Assembly: GCF_005886145.1 (NCBI RefSeq)
Contig: NZ_CP040504.1
Location: 1,860,001 to 1,924,000, forward strand
From: Neisseria sp. oral taxon 014 str. F0314
GTDB lineage: Bacteria > Pseudomonadota > Gammaproteobacteria > Burkholderiales > Neisseriaceae
Length of the DNA: 64,000 nt
Reading direction: 5' to 3'
Shown one piece after another: positions 52,010 through 60,260 of this stretch (position 1 is the stretch's first letter; each line of letters begins with the position of its first letter). A program made the translations under genes and the position numbers. The notes beneath the pieces are model-generated. The model saw nothing but the letters and a program-made list of their open reading frames with translations. It was not told where the DNA came from and ran no database searches.

Positions 52010-52708
52010 TTACCAATTTTCGGCCAACTTGTTTGCAGTTTCAAGCCGTTCAACTGTTCCTACATCCAACCATAACCCATTATGCTTTTCCCCTATTACC
52101 GAATTATTATTCATTGCAATACGCAGCAATGGAGCCAGTTTGGCAATTTGATGGGCGGGCGTATTTTTAAATAAGGTCGGTTGATATACGCCCATGCCGC
52201 TGAAAGTCAATGTTTCTCCTTTGGCTTTATTGTCCGGATAGATGCGGCCGTCGGAATCCAAAACAAAATCACCATTAGGATTATGTGGCGGATTTGACAC
52301 TAGCCATAGGTAGGCAGATTTTTTTTGCTGTATTAACGTATCCGAAATTTGAAAGGCCGTCTGAAAATCAATATCAGTCAGTATATCACCGTTCACAACT
52401 AAAAACGGTTCATCTCCTAGTAACGGCAGAGCGGTAGCAATTCCACCTGCTGTTTCTAAGCCGCCGTTTCGTTCGGGAGAATACGAAATCTTGACCCCAT
52501 ATTGATAGCCGTTTCCCAATGTCTCTTCAATTTTTTCTCCTAGCCAAGCATGGTTAATCACAATTTCTGTGATCCCGGCTTGTTTCAGACGGCGTAGATG
52601 CCAGCCGATTAATGGTTCTTTCCCTACTTGTAATAAAGGTTTAGGGCAATTATCGGTAAGCGGGCGCATACGTTCCCCGCGTCCGGCAGCTAAAATCATT
52701 GCTTTCAT
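52010..52708 (-). CDS. murU: N-acetylmuramate alpha-1-phosphate uridylyltransferase MurU
   Basis: Nucleotidyltransferase of the peptidoglycan recycling bypass, making UDP-MurNAc from MurNAc-1-phosphate. 232 residues with the GT-A signature ILAAGRGERMRPLTDNCPKP at 5-24, GGLETAGGI near 82-90 and NGDILTDIDF near 105-114. This bypass is known to be used in Neisseria and Pseudomonas and evades fosfomycin. A DUS is read as DFQTAFQ. The kinase AmgK that usually precedes it is not adjacent on either side. Confidence 0.85.
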   Translation of the reverse strand: MKAMILAAGRGERMRPLTDNCPKPLLQVGKEPLIGWHLRRLKQAGITEIVINHAWLGEKIEETLGNGYQYGVKISYSPERNGGLETAGGIATALPLLGDEPFLVVNGDILTDIDFQTAFQISDTLIQQKKSAYLWLVSNPPHNPNGDFVLDSDGRIYPDNKAKGETLTFSGMGVYQPTLFKNTPAHQIAKLAPLLRIAMNNNSVIGEKHNGLWLDVGTVERLETANKLAENW

Positions 52709-53011
52709 GATGCAGTTTCATTTTGATAAACGGATTGGATTGTATAGTTGATATTACAGTTGGGGCAAGCAATTGGAGGAAATTAATCCAAAACGCAATA
52801 AATAGTAGTTTACCTTATTTGATATACAAATAGATTATCAATGATTATTGATTCGATAAACATAATTTGGAATTATTGAATGGCAACAAAAAGGTTGCTT
52901 AGTTGGCAAAGGTTTGTCTTGGAGGATGGATATTGGAATGCCTCTTTCATTTTTAGACGTTTGTCGTTATTGAAAAAAAAAGGTCGTCTGAAAATTTCAG
53001 GATAACCTACT
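52709..53011. other. gap between murU and hpaC
   Basis: 303 bases, AT-rich, no gene recognised. Contains the palindrome ATCAATGATTATTGAT (52837-52852), several TTGNNN/TATNNT-like boxes without a clear pair, a run of nine A, and an AGGTCGTCTGAA DUS variant at about 52981. Confidence 0.5.
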
Positions 53012-53512
53012 TTAATCTAATGATCTGAACGATCTACGGAAATAAAGTAAAGCAGGAGAGCGGGTGTTTAATGTTTTGATTTCGTTGATTTGCGCGAAAA
53101 AGACAAAGTGTGTCCCCATTTCCTTCTGGGCAATAATACTTCCGTGTAGCTGGGCTAGCGCCCCTTCTACTTCTAATTGACCATTCTGACCTCGGTTCCA
53201 TATGTGGTATGTGAAACGTTCTTCAGGGGAGAGGTTGGTCATTCCGGCAAAATGTTCTGCGATATCTTGCTGTTTGTGAGATAGTGTGTTTATGCATAAG
53301 TCTCGGTTTGCCAGTAATATAGGAATAATACCTGCCTCTCGGTTGATGCACAGCATCATGGTAGGCGGTTCGTCTGTAACTGAGGTAACGGCAGTCATGG
53401 TAATGCCATAGCGTCCAGCAGCCCCATCTGTGGTGATGACGTGAACGCCTGAGGCACAAGATGCCATCGCATCTCGAAAAGACTGCTTGAAGGTGTGTGT
53501 AGGGAGTGTCAT
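53012..53512 (-). CDS. hpaC: flavin reductase, HpaC family
   Basis: 166-residue NADH:flavin reductase, the small component of 4-hydroxyphenylacetate 3-monooxygenase type enzymes. FMN-binding split barrel: FRDAMASCASGVHVITTDG near 12-30, ITMTAVTSVTDEPPTMMLCI near 37-56, INTLSHKQQDIAEHFAG near 73-89. It lies 17 bases after nadR and is probably in its operon. A large monooxygenase component is not in the window. NadR is known to respond to hydroxyphenylacetates. Confidence 0.86.
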   Translation of the reverse strand: MTLPTHTFKQSFRDAMASCASGVHVITTDGAAGRYGITMTAVTSVTDEPPTMMLCINREAGIIPILLANRDLCINTLSHKQQDIAEHFAGMTNLSPEERFTYHIWNRGQNGQLEVEGALAQLHGSIIAQKEMGTHFVFFAQINEIKTLNTRSPALLYFRRSFRSLD

Positions 53513-53529
53513 TCGGTATGGTTTTGTTT

Positions 53530-53967
53530 TTATTTCAGTGATTTTTCGATCATTGCTAATTCGGTCAGTAACTCTTTTAGTTTCTCCAATTTTTCTTTTG
53601 AAAATACATTTTCAATCGCGTCATAGCGTTCGTCAACTTTTTCACCAATACTTTGGTAAAGTTTCTCACCTTCTTGAGTCAGTTTTAGAAATACACGGCG
53701 CTGGTCATTTGACGGTTTTAGGCGCACGGCCATTCCGGCTTTTTCCAAACGGGTTAAAATACCTGTCAGGCTGGGACGTAGAATACAAGCTTTATTTGCT
53801 AAGTCTTGGAAATCAAGCGTACCATTTTCGGCCAGTAAACGGATAATTCGCCATTGTTGATCTGTAATATTGGCTTGATTCAAAATAGGGCGAAATTGTG
53901 TCATTAAAGCTTCTCGTGCCTGAATAAGCCCGATGTTTATGGACGCGTGTTTGGATTGGGTAGGCAT
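53530..53967 (-). CDS. nadR: MarR-family repressor NadR (FarR/HpaR type)
   Basis: 145-residue winged-helix repressor. The sequence MPTQSKHASINIGLIQAREA and the following helix-turn-helix (FQDLANKACILRPSLTGILT, about 56-75) closely match meningococcal NadR, which represses nadA and farAB and is released by 4-hydroxyphenylacetate. Start at 53967 matches that protein; the longer frame from 53991 adds eight residues. The neighbouring hpaC, a hydroxyphenylacetate-enzyme component, supports the same ligand. Confidence 0.93.
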   Translation of the reverse strand: MPTQSKHASINIGLIQAREALMTQFRPILNQANITDQQWRIIRLLAENGTLDFQDLANKACILRPSLTGILTRLEKAGMAVRLKPSNDQRRVFLKLTQEGEKLYQSIGEKVDERYDAIENVFSKEKLEKLKELLTELAMIEKSLK

Positions 53968-54280
53968 TATTGTAGTCTCCATGATTACCAAAAATCAGAC
54001 GATGATGAAGCGTTGTGGCAAGGTTTATATTGAAATGATTGGCTTGAGGCAACCGTTTTTCGGGATGCTGGCAAATTTATTTTAATAGTAATATTAATCT
54101 ATTGCCTTGTTTGATAATCTTAGTCTATTTTTTTGAAAAGCTCAACGAAATCATATGGTCTTAAAGACAAATTCACTTGTTTGCTTGGTAAACAAAACTG
54201 ATATGTCAGAGAGTTTGTATGAATAAGGTAATTTAGTTATGCTTGAAGGAGTGGAGAACGAACGGTATTCCTCCGATGAG
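53968..54280. other. gap upstream of nadR
   Basis: 313 bases, AT-rich between 54060 and 54240. No gene or terminator recognised with confidence. Probable nadR promoter region; the ATTAATAT-type direct repeats near 54085 could be operators. Confidence 0.35.
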
Positions 54281-54790
54281 TTAGCCTAAAAGATTTTTCA
54301 GCCAGATTTTGCCGCGTAAACCCCAATAACTGCTAATGCCTGTTGTGCTGGATATCATTTGTCCATCTTTTATGAATATGATGGTGGGAGTAGCAGATAT
54401 TTGCCATTGGTTCGCAATGAGGCCGTCTGAATCGTTTACGGTTTGAAAGTGCATTCCGTGGTTTTGCATGTAGGTAGTGATTTCTCGAACCGAGCCTGAT
54501 TTTAGGGCGATGCTGATTACAGGGATGCCGTCTTGATGTAATGCCTCGACAGAGGGAGATGTATATTTGCATATTCCGCACCAACTACCCCAGAAATAGA
54601 GGAGGCTTATACGGTTTCGGCTAAAATCGTTTAAGGTAACAGGTTGGTTGGATAGCGTAATTAATGTTTGAGAAGGGGATATAGGCGGTTGGGCTGGTTG
54701 GCGATACCAATCCATTAAGGCAGATAGGAGGCAAAAAACAATAAGTGCCTGAACGATTGATTTTAGGTACTGAAGGATTTGTTTATACAT
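54281..54790 (-). CDS. membrane-anchored thioredoxin-fold protein (TlpA/ScsD-like)
   Basis: 169 residues: N-terminal membrane anchor (about 10-27) and a periplasmic thioredoxin-like domain with the redox motif WGSWCGICK (CxxC near 71-74). The cis-proline motif is SATPTIIFI near 133-141. Most like the disulfide reductases TlpA/DsbE/ScsD, so a role in reducing periplasmic disulfides or cytochrome maturation is likely; the substrate cannot be told. A DUS is read as NDSDGLI near 119. Confidence 0.85.
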   Translation of the reverse strand: MYKQILQYLKSIVQALIVFCLLSALMDWYRQPAQPPISPSQTLITLSNQPVTLNDFSRNRISLLYFWGSWCGICKYTSPSVEALHQDGIPVISIALKSGSVREITTYMQNHGMHFQTVNDSDGLIANQWQISATPTIIFIKDGQMISSTTGISSYWGLRGKIWLKNLLG

Positions 54791-54813
54791 AATAATTGTT
54801 TAAAATGCAGAAA

Positions 54814-54841
54814 AGCAGGCTCCGCAATATGCGAACCTGCT
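54814..54841 (-). terminator. terminator after the GlsB-type gene
   Basis: AGCAGG-TTCGC stem with TTTTC on the minus strand (54814-54825 with 54831-54841, one bulge), 18 bases after the stop. Confidence 0.7.
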
Positions 54842-54858
54842 AGGATAGAAAATAACGA

Positions 54859-55107
54859 CTATCGTTTTTTAATTAAATGAGTATAAATAGCAAGGATAAT
54901 GACCGCGCATATTGTGGAAGCAATCCATCCTGCTGTTTCACCAACTTGATACCAACCGGCATTTTGACCGATAAACCCAGCTAGGGTAGCACCTGCGATG
55001 CCTAAGATGGTAGTCATAATAAAGCCTAAATTATCATTTCCGGGGTGGAAAAATTTGGCTAAAACCCCGACGATAAATCCGACTAAAATGGTACTCAGCC
55101 AGCCCAT
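54859..55107 (-). CDS. GlsB/YeaQ/YmgE family membrane protein
   Basis: 82-residue protein with three hydrophobic segments (about 4-19, 27-46 and 59-77) and the GxxGAxxxGFIG glycine pattern (GIAGATLAGFIGQNAG). Members are often called transglycosylase-associated or stress-response proteins; no activity is established. ATG follows GAAAGGAAAT on the minus strand. Single-gene unit. Confidence 0.88.
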   Translation of the reverse strand: MGWLSTILVGFIVGVLAKFFHPGNDNLGFIMTTILGIAGATLAGFIGQNAGWYQVGETAGWIASTICAVIILAIYTHLIKKR

Positions 55108-55325
55108 AAATTTCCTTTCATATCATCTATTGGATTTCATTTGAGTGATATCTAAATATTATTTGGTACGTATTCGATTGTTACCAATTCATTCCCTACG
55201 GTTTACCATACAATTAGGAAATATACCGAGATTCGGTTGGTGCGTCTTTTATTATTGCGTGATTTTTCATATGTTTGGTTCTGTTGGTGAATTTAATAAC
55301 GGTGTCGGTATGACGTGATAAAATA

Positions 55326-55350
55326 AAAACCCTGCGAGAAGCAGGGTTTT
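55326..55350 (-). terminator. rpsI terminator
   Basis: Perfect 10-bp stem AAAACCCTGC (55326-55335 with 55341-55350), 5-base loop, then TTTATTTTAT on the minus strand, sixteen bases past the rpsI stop. Confidence 0.85.
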
Positions 55351-55365
55351 GAAATAGAAACGGGA

Positions 55366-55758
55366 TTAACGTTTTGAGAATTGTTTTGCACGACGAGCTT
55401 TGCGCAGACCCGGTTTTTTACGTTCAACTTCTCGGGCATCGCGGGTAACAAAACCAGCTTGAGACAGAGCCGGCTTTAAAGCAGCATCAAAATCAATCAA
55501 TGCGCGGGTAATGCCGTGGCGGATGGCGCCGGATTGACCTGTTTCGCCGCCGCCGACTACGTTTACTTTGATGTCGAAAGATTCGGCATTTTCAGTCAGA
55601 ACCAAAGGCTGGCGAACAACCATGCGGCTGGTTTCGCGTGAGAAAAATTCGTCAACAGGACGGCCGTTTACGATAATCTGGCCGCTACCTTTTTGCAGGA
55701 ATACGCGAGCTACTGAACTTTTGCGGCGTCCTGTGCCGTAGTAATATTTACCGTTCAT
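55366..55758 (-). CDS. rpsI: 30S ribosomal protein S9
   Basis: 130 residues. [14 protein letters not shown] at 7-20, [19 protein letters not shown] near 69-87, and the conserved C-terminal [17 protein letters not shown] that reaches the P-site tRNA. Nine bases after rplM, in the standard rplM-rpsI operon. Confidence 0.98.
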   Translation of the reverse strand: MNGKYYYGTGRRKSSVARVFLQKGSGQIIVNGRPVDEFFSRETSRMVVRQPLVLTENAESFDIKVNVVGGGETGQSGAIRHGITRALIDFDAALKPALSQAGFVTRDAREVERKKPGLRKARRAKQFSKR

Positions 55759-55767
55759 ATCTCGTCC

Positions 55768-56199
55768 TTATTTCAATTCTAGAGTTTTAGGCTGTTGTGC
55801 GGCATGCGCGTGTTCTGCACCTGCGTACACTTTCAGTTTTTTAATCATGGCGTAACCCAGCGGGCCTTTCGGCAGCATGCCTTTAACGGCTTGCTCCAGT
55901 GCGCGGCCAGGGAATTGTTCTTGCATTTCGCGGAAGGTACGCTCGTAAATGCCGCCGGGAAAACCGGAATGGCGGTAGTATTTTTTGTCTTCGAATTTGG
56001 CACCGGTTACGCGCAGTTTGTCGGCATTGATGACGATAATGTAATCACCGGTGTCAACGTGCGGGGTGTATTCGGGTTTGTGTTTGCCGCGCAGGCGGTG
56101 TGCGACTTCGGCGGCAACTCGGCCCAAGACTTTGTCTTCGGCATCGATTACAAACCATTCGCGCTTCACCTCGTGCGGTTTCGCTGAAAAGGTTTTCAT
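55768..56199 (-). CDS. rplM: 50S ribosomal protein L13
   Basis: 143 residues. [20 protein letters not shown] at about 16-35, [15 protein letters not shown] near 52-66, [21 protein letters not shown] near 107-127. Transcribed from a consensus-like promoter 34 bases upstream. Confidence 0.98.
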   Translation of the reverse strand: MKTFSAKPHEVKREWFVIDAEDKVLGRVAAEVAHRLRGKHKPEYTPHVDTGDYIIVINADKLRVTGAKFEDKKYYRHSGFPGGIYERTFREMQEQFPGRALEQAVKGMLPKGPLGYAMIKKLKVYAGAEHAHAAQQPKTLELK

Positions 56200-56232
56200 A
56201 GTGGAAATCCAGATAGATATAGAAAGTTATGG

Positions 56233-56261
56233 ATTTTAAAGGCGGGATTGGGTTTTGTCAA
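56233..56261 (-). promoter_or_regulatory. rplM-rpsI promoter
   Basis: On the minus strand TTGACA (56261-56256) and TAAAAT (56238-56233) with a 17-base spacer; 34 bases upstream of the rplM ATG. Confidence 0.85.
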
Positions 56262-56346
56262 TCGTGTTGAGGCCGTCTGAAAATTATGTATGGCCTTAGC
56301 CGGAAAGGTGTTTGCGGATTAGTAGCGGATGATACTGGTAAAACGG

Positions 56347-56374
56347 AAGCGGCAGCGTATTTTTGCTGCCGCTT
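56347..56374. terminator. bidirectional hairpin terminator downstream of the 6S RNA
   Basis: Perfect 10-bp stem AAGCGGCAGC (56347-56356) with its complement (56365-56374), 8-base loop, followed by TTTTTT on the plus strand and CGTTTT on the minus strand. It lies about 14 bases beyond the likely 6S RNA end. Confidence 0.7.
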
Positions 56375-56387
56375 TTTTGCCGTTATG

Positions 56388-56566
56388 GGATTCCCCGCAG
56401 ATGCCGTTTCGGCTGAATCCGCTTGAACCTTGCTGACAAGGTGGTTACCTCGGGCAGTTTCGGGTGCTTCTCAAGAGAGACGCTCGCGCCCACTGCTACT
56501 CCCGGCAACCTTAAGCGAACTTATTGGTTCAAAGGAATGTATGCCTTTGCGGACACCGCAGGGAAA
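56388..56566 (-). ncRNA. ssrS: 6S RNA (SsrS)
   Basis: About 179 bases directly after zapA, the classical position of 6S RNA. The 5' part (TTTCCCTGCGGTGTCCGC on the minus strand) and 3' part (CGGCATCTGCGGGGAATCCC) resemble the conserved ends of proteobacterial 6S RNA and pair with each other. The middle has two long imperfect stems around an expected open bubble. 6S RNA mimics an open promoter and sequesters sigma70 RNA polymerase. Ends are estimated by eye. Confidence 0.75.
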
Positions 56567-56578
56567 AAGGGAAATGCT

Positions 56579-56875
56579 CTATCCGAGACGTGATAATGCT
56601 TTGTCGCAAGCATTAGTCATGTCAGTTATTTTACGCTCAAACTCGCCGATTGCCAAACCGTCTTTCATGCTCATTTTCAGTAGGTCGTGGACGACGTTGA
56701 GTGCGGCCATAATGGCAATTTTGTCGGTACCGACGATGCGGCCGTTCTGACGGATGGTTTCGATTTTTTTGTTCAGCATATCAACGGCTTGGAGCAGGGT
56801 GTCTTTTTCTTCCGCCGGGGTGTTGATGTTGAAGTTGACATTCATGATGTCGAGGCTGACTTGTTCGAGGCTCAT
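56579..56875 (-). CDS. zapA: cell division protein ZapA
   Basis: 98-residue FtsZ-ring stabiliser. N-terminal dimer head (VSLDIMNVNFNINTPAEEKD), then the long coiled coil from about 50 to 95. ZapA cross-links FtsZ filaments. Follows the ZapB-like gene by nine bases in one operon, with 6S RNA behind. Confidence 0.9.
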   Translation of the reverse strand: MSLEQVSLDIMNVNFNINTPAEEKDTLLQAVDMLNKKIETIRQNGRIVGTDKIAIMAALNVVHDLLKMSMKDGLAIGEFERKITDMTNACDKALSRLG

Positions 56876-56884
56876 GTTGTGTCC

Positions 56885-57211
56885 TTATTGCGGTTGTTCT
56901 TCTTTGGGCAGGCGTGCCAGCAGACGGCGGATTTGTGCGGCGCTTTGGGCTAATGCGTTGCGGTATTGGTCTTTTTCGATGTTGAGCTGGTCGATTTTGC
57001 CTTGCAGGTCTTCTTTCAGTTTGCCGACTTGTACCAATAAGGCCTCGCTCAGTTCGTCTACGGCGTTTTCGTGGGCTGCTTTTTGTTTTTCCTGTTCGAG
57101 TTTGAGGCGGGTGATTTCTTCGTTGAGACGGCTGTTTTCGCCTATCAGTGTTTCAAACTTCTGGGCGAGCTGGTAAACGCTGATTTCCAGTTTGTCGAGT
57201 GAGTGATTCAT
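56885..57211 (-). CDS. coiled-coil protein, ZapB-like / TIGR02449 type
   Basis: 108 residues, almost entirely alpha-helical heptads (LDKLEISVYQLAQKFETLIG, NSRLNEEITRLKLEQEKQKA). No membrane segment. The position upstream of zapA and the coiled-coil character match the small ZapB-related family that is paired with zapA in beta- and gamma-proteobacteria. Probably a ZapA partner at the Z ring. Confidence 0.72.
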   Translation of the reverse strand: MNHSLDKLEISVYQLAQKFETLIGENSRLNEEITRLKLEQEKQKAAHENAVDELSEALLVQVGKLKEDLQGKIDQLNIEKDQYRNALAQSAAQIRRLLARLPKEEQPQ

Positions 57212-57278
57212 GATTCATGATTCTGAAAGGTTCGAGTTGGTTGTAAGCATAGTGAGATGTTGACCCGCTGTCAATGAA

Positions 57279-57319
57279 AGGCCGTCTGAAAGCTGCTGTG
57301 CGGCGTTTTCAGACGGCCT
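57279..57319. terminator. inverted DUS pair between gpsA and the zapB-like gene
   Basis: AGGCCGTCTGAA (57279-57290) and TTCAGACGGCCT (57308-57319); terminator of gpsA on the minus strand. Confidence 0.7.
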
Positions 57320-57349
57320 GACGGTTTGGGGCGGGTTTTTTGTGTTGTT

Positions 57350-58339
57350 TTATTCGAAACGCGCATTGCGTTCCATCAGTCTTTCGACCACTTGCTGCGG
57401 GGTCATTTCTTTGCGGATGAGTTGGAGCAGGGTTTGGGTGATGGGCATGTCGATTTGGTATTTGGCGGCGGTGTTGAACACTTCTTCGATGGTGCTGACA
57501 CCTTCGGAGACATGGCCGATTTCCATTAATACTTGGTGCAGTTCTTTGCCTTCGGCCAAACCCAGGCCGACGCGGCGGTTGCGCGAGAGTGCGCCGGTGC
57601 AGGTCAGTATCAGGTCGCCGATGCCTGCAAGCCCCATCAGGGTTTTGGGTTGGGCACCCATGGCGACGGCCAGGCGGGTGATTTCTGCCAGGCCGCGGGT
57701 AACGAGGGCTGCGCGGGCGTTGAGGCCGTATTCGAGGCCGTCTGAAAGGCCGGTGGCGATGGCCATGATGTTTTTCACTGCGCCGCCGACTGCTACGCCG
57801 ACGGCGTCGTTGCTGCCGTACAGACGCATCACGCCGGTGTTGAGCTGCGGGATCAGTTCTTCAATCCATTCTTTGTTTTCGGAGGCGAGGACGACGGCAC
57901 AGGGAAGCTGTTGCGCCAGCTCTTGTGCGAAGCTGGGGCCTGAGAGTACGCCGATTTTTTTGTTGCCGGGCAATACGTTTTTGACGACCTGGAAGGTCAG
58001 CAGGCCGGTATCTTGTTCGAAACCTTTGCAGGCGGCCAGTACGGGCAGATGGGCGGCGTCATTTTGTTTGAGCAGGGTGGCGCTGTCGCGCAGGCCGGCT
58101 ACGGATGTGGCGATGATGGCGAGCTCGGAACCTTTCAACGCTTCGCCTAAGTCGGTATGGACGTGCAGTGTGTCGGGGAAAGTGAAACCGGGCAGCCCTT
58201 TTTTGTTTTCGCGGTCGGCCTGGAGTTTTTTCATATATGCTGTGTTGCGCGACCACAGGGCGACTTCGTTGCCGTGTTGGGAGAAATGGAGGGCGAGGGC
58301 GGTGCCCCACGAGCCTGCGCCGAGGACGGTGATTTTCAT
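57350..58339 (-). CDS. gpsA: glycerol-3-phosphate dehydrogenase [NAD(P)+] GpsA
   Basis: Makes sn-glycerol-3-phosphate from dihydroxyacetone phosphate for phospholipid synthesis. 329 residues. Rossmann motif VLGAGSWGTALA at 4-15, LSGPSFAQELA near 134-144, catalytic Lys in GGAVKNIMAIATGLSDG near 185-201, and GLAGIGDLILTCTG near 240-253. A DUS falls in the GLSDGLEYG segment. Confidence 0.97.
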   Translation of the reverse strand: MKITVLGAGSWGTALALHFSQHGNEVALWSRNTAYMKKLQADRENKKGLPGFTFPDTLHVHTDLGEALKGSELAIIATSVAGLRDSATLLKQNDAAHLPVLAACKGFEQDTGLLTFQVVKNVLPGNKKIGVLSGPSFAQELAQQLPCAVVLASENKEWIEELIPQLNTGVMRLYGSNDAVGVAVGGAVKNIMAIATGLSDGLEYGLNARAALVTRGLAEITRLAVAMGAQPKTLMGLAGIGDLILTCTGALSRNRRVGLGLAEGKELHQVLMEIGHVSEGVSTIEEVFNTAAKYQIDMPITQTLLQLIRKEMTPQQVVERLMERNARFE

Positions 58340-58464
58340 GGTTTTCTTCCGGTTAAAAACTGGCGTTAACTTTAAAACAATCGTGCTTCCGGTGCAAGGG
58401 GTAGGGCGGCGTTGCAGTATATGCGGCGGGCGGGATTCGGGTTTTCAGACGGCCTGTTTCAGGT

Positions 58465-59160
58465 TCAGCCGAGGAAAAACAGTTCGCGCCCGTAGGCTTT
58501 CAGCCATGTTTTGGCGGCTTGGGTGTGCGGGGTGAGGCGGTTGACGGTTGCCCAAAACTGCGGGCTGTGGTCGGGGTGGGGTAGGTGGCAGAGTTCGTGG
58601 ATGCAGATGTAGTCTGCGACATAATCGGGTGCGCCGATGAGCCGCCAGTTGAGGCGGATGCCGGTGGTGTGGCGGCAGACGCCCCAGAAGGTTTTGGCGT
58701 TGGAGAGGGCGGTCGCGGCGGGAATGAGGGCGGTGGCGCGGGCGTGGTGTTCGAGGCGCGGCAGCAGGTATTCGCGGGCGCGTTCGTGCAGGAAGCGGCG
58801 CAGGTGGGTCAGTTGGGTGGCGGGTTCTTTGTCGGGCAGCAGGATTTCAGACGGCCTGATTTGGATGTGGCTGCCGCTGTGGACGGACAGGGTCGTCTGA
58901 ACGCCTTGATACCAAATCCATTCGGGGAGGGTGTCGGCGGATGCGGCGGCGGCCGGGGCTTGGGCGAGGGTGCGGCGCAAGAGCGGTTCGTTGTCGGTCA
59001 GCCATTGGGCGAGGGTGCGATGGCTGACAAACGGGGGAACGTTGATGCTGACGGTGTCGCGGGATACGGGGCGCAGGATGAGGTTTTTCTTGGCGCTGCG
59101 TTTGAGCCGGATTCGGATGGACTGGCCGTCTGAAAGGGTGTGGGCGTAGTGTCGGGACAT
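58465..59160 (-). CDS. YgjP-like metallopeptidase-fold protein (DUF45)
   Basis: 231 residues with the zincin motif HELCHLPHPDHSPQFW (HExxH variant HELCH near 189-193, third ligand His near 199), typical of YgjP/DUF45 proteins. The N-terminal part is variable. Family activity is unproven; a UTP pyrophosphatase role has been proposed for E. coli YgjP. It starts 34 bases after plsC ends and may be in its operon. DUS are read as TLSDGQS and IRPSEILL. Confidence 0.82.
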   Translation of the reverse strand: MSRHYAHTLSDGQSIRIRLKRSAKKNLILRPVSRDTVSINVPPFVSHRTLAQWLTDNEPLLRRTLAQAPAAAASADTLPEWIWYQGVQTTLSVHSGSHIQIRPSEILLPDKEPATQLTHLRRFLHERAREYLLPRLEHHARATALIPAATALSNAKTFWGVCRHTTGIRLNWRLIGAPDYVADYICIHELCHLPHPDHSPQFWATVNRLTPHTQAAKTWLKAYGRELFFLG

Positions 59161-59193
59161 GGATTGGGTCGGTGTCGGGGCGAATCTGCGTTT

Positions 59194-59928
59194 TCAGACG
59201 ACCTTTGCGACGGCAAACGGTCCTTTCCCTTCGATAAGGGGTTGTTGCGTTTCAATCCGTTTTTCGCATTCCGCCATCAATTCGGCTTCCGTACCGCTGC
59301 TGTGGGGGATGACGGGGTGGATGACGACAGTGATAGTGCCGGGGTGTTTGAGGAAGGAATTTTTCGGCCAAAATTCGCCGCTGTTGAGGGAAACGGGCAC
59401 GATGTCCATTTCAAACATTTTCGCCATGCGCGCGCCGCCGAGTTTGTAGCGGCCTTTTTCGCCGGGCGGCAGGCGTGTGCCTTCGGGGAAAATGGTGATC
59501 CAGTAGCCTTCGTTTTTGCGCGCCATGCCTTGTTCCATCAGCTGTTTGTTTGCTTCGCGGCTGTTGCTGCGGTCTATGCCTATGGTTTTGACGAGTTTCA
59601 GTCCCCAGCCGAAAAAGGGGATTTTGAACAATTCGCGTTTGGCGACGTAAACCTGCGGCGGGAAGATTTCTTGCAGGGCGAGGGTTTCCCAGCCGCTTTG
59701 GTGTTTGGCGCAGATGATGGAGGGGCGGTCGGGGATGTTTTCGGCACCGATGAGGCGGTATTTGAGTCCGATGATGTGTTTGAGCGACCAGTTGAGGATG
59801 CGTACCCAAATTTGCGCCATTTTGTGCGCGCCGCCTTGGACGGGCAGGGCGAGGAGCATGAAGGGGAAAAGTAAAATCAGGCTGGTGCTGAGGATGAACC
59901 AGTAGGTCAGGTTGCGGATGAGGAGCAT
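59194..59928 (-). CDS. plsC: 1-acyl-sn-glycerol-3-phosphate acyltransferase (PlsC/NlaA family)
   Basis: Makes phosphatidic acid from lysophosphatidic acid. 244 residues with an N-terminal membrane segment (about 5-29), acceptor motif KHQSGWETL (HX4E rather than the usual HX4D, near 73-81), and FPEGTRLPPG near 147-156. Start at 59928 (MLLIRNLTYW) avoids a DUS-containing extension. It stands after gmhB as in other Neisseria, where the homologue is called nlaA. Confidence 0.88.
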   Translation of the reverse strand: MLLIRNLTYWFILSTSLILLFPFMLLALPVQGGAHKMAQIWVRILNWSLKHIIGLKYRLIGAENIPDRPSIICAKHQSGWETLALQEIFPPQVYVAKRELFKIPFFGWGLKLVKTIGIDRSNSREANKQLMEQGMARKNEGYWITIFPEGTRLPPGEKGRYKLGGARMAKMFEMDIVPVSLNSGEFWPKNSFLKHPGTITVVIHPVIPHSSGTEAELMAECEKRIETQQPLIEGKGPFAVAKVV

Positions 59929-60013
59929 GTTTTTACCTGTCGGATGGGTCGTCTGAAAAACGGGGTGGGACAAAATATATAGTAACCTTCAAATCAGGAA
60001 CACTTATTTCGTC

Positions 60014-60033
60014 ATTCCCGCCTGCGCGGGAAT
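60014..60033. repeat. single dRS3 element
   Basis: ATTCCCGCCTGCGCGGGAAT, extended by flanking GTC/GAC complementarity into a longer palindrome. Confidence 0.85.
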
Positions 60034-60061
60034 GACGGCTGTTTAGGTTTCTTTTTTGTGA

Positions 60062-60105
60062 AGGCCGTCTGAAAATTTGGCCGCGGACAAGGTTTCAGAC
60101 GGCCT
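60062..60105. terminator. inverted DUS pair after gmhB
   Basis: AGGCCGTCTGAA (60062-60073) and TTCAGACGGCCT (60094-60105). Confidence 0.65.
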
Positions 60106-60260
60106 CTTTAACTAAACTGCAACGGCAATCTTGTTCTTTCCTCCGTCCAGTGGGGGGAGGTTAGGCCGGGGGCGGATACGGGGCATAAAGGCCGTAGGGC
60201 CATCCCCTCCCCGACCCTTTCCCGCCGGACAGGAGAGGGGCAGATTGCTGAATACGGCTG

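Larger units (their letters stand above)
59929..60260. other. gap between gmhB and plsC with repeats
   Basis: 332 bases with no gene. Holds one dRS3 (60014-60033), a DUS pair (60062-60105), and a G/C-rich stretch of short inverted repeats (about 60145-60240). Confidence 0.6.

Noticed and set aside
52010..52708. RmlA or GalU instead of MurU
   Set aside because: Length of 232 residues and the GGLETAGGI and short C-terminal half fit the MurU type better than the larger sugar nucleotidyltransferases.
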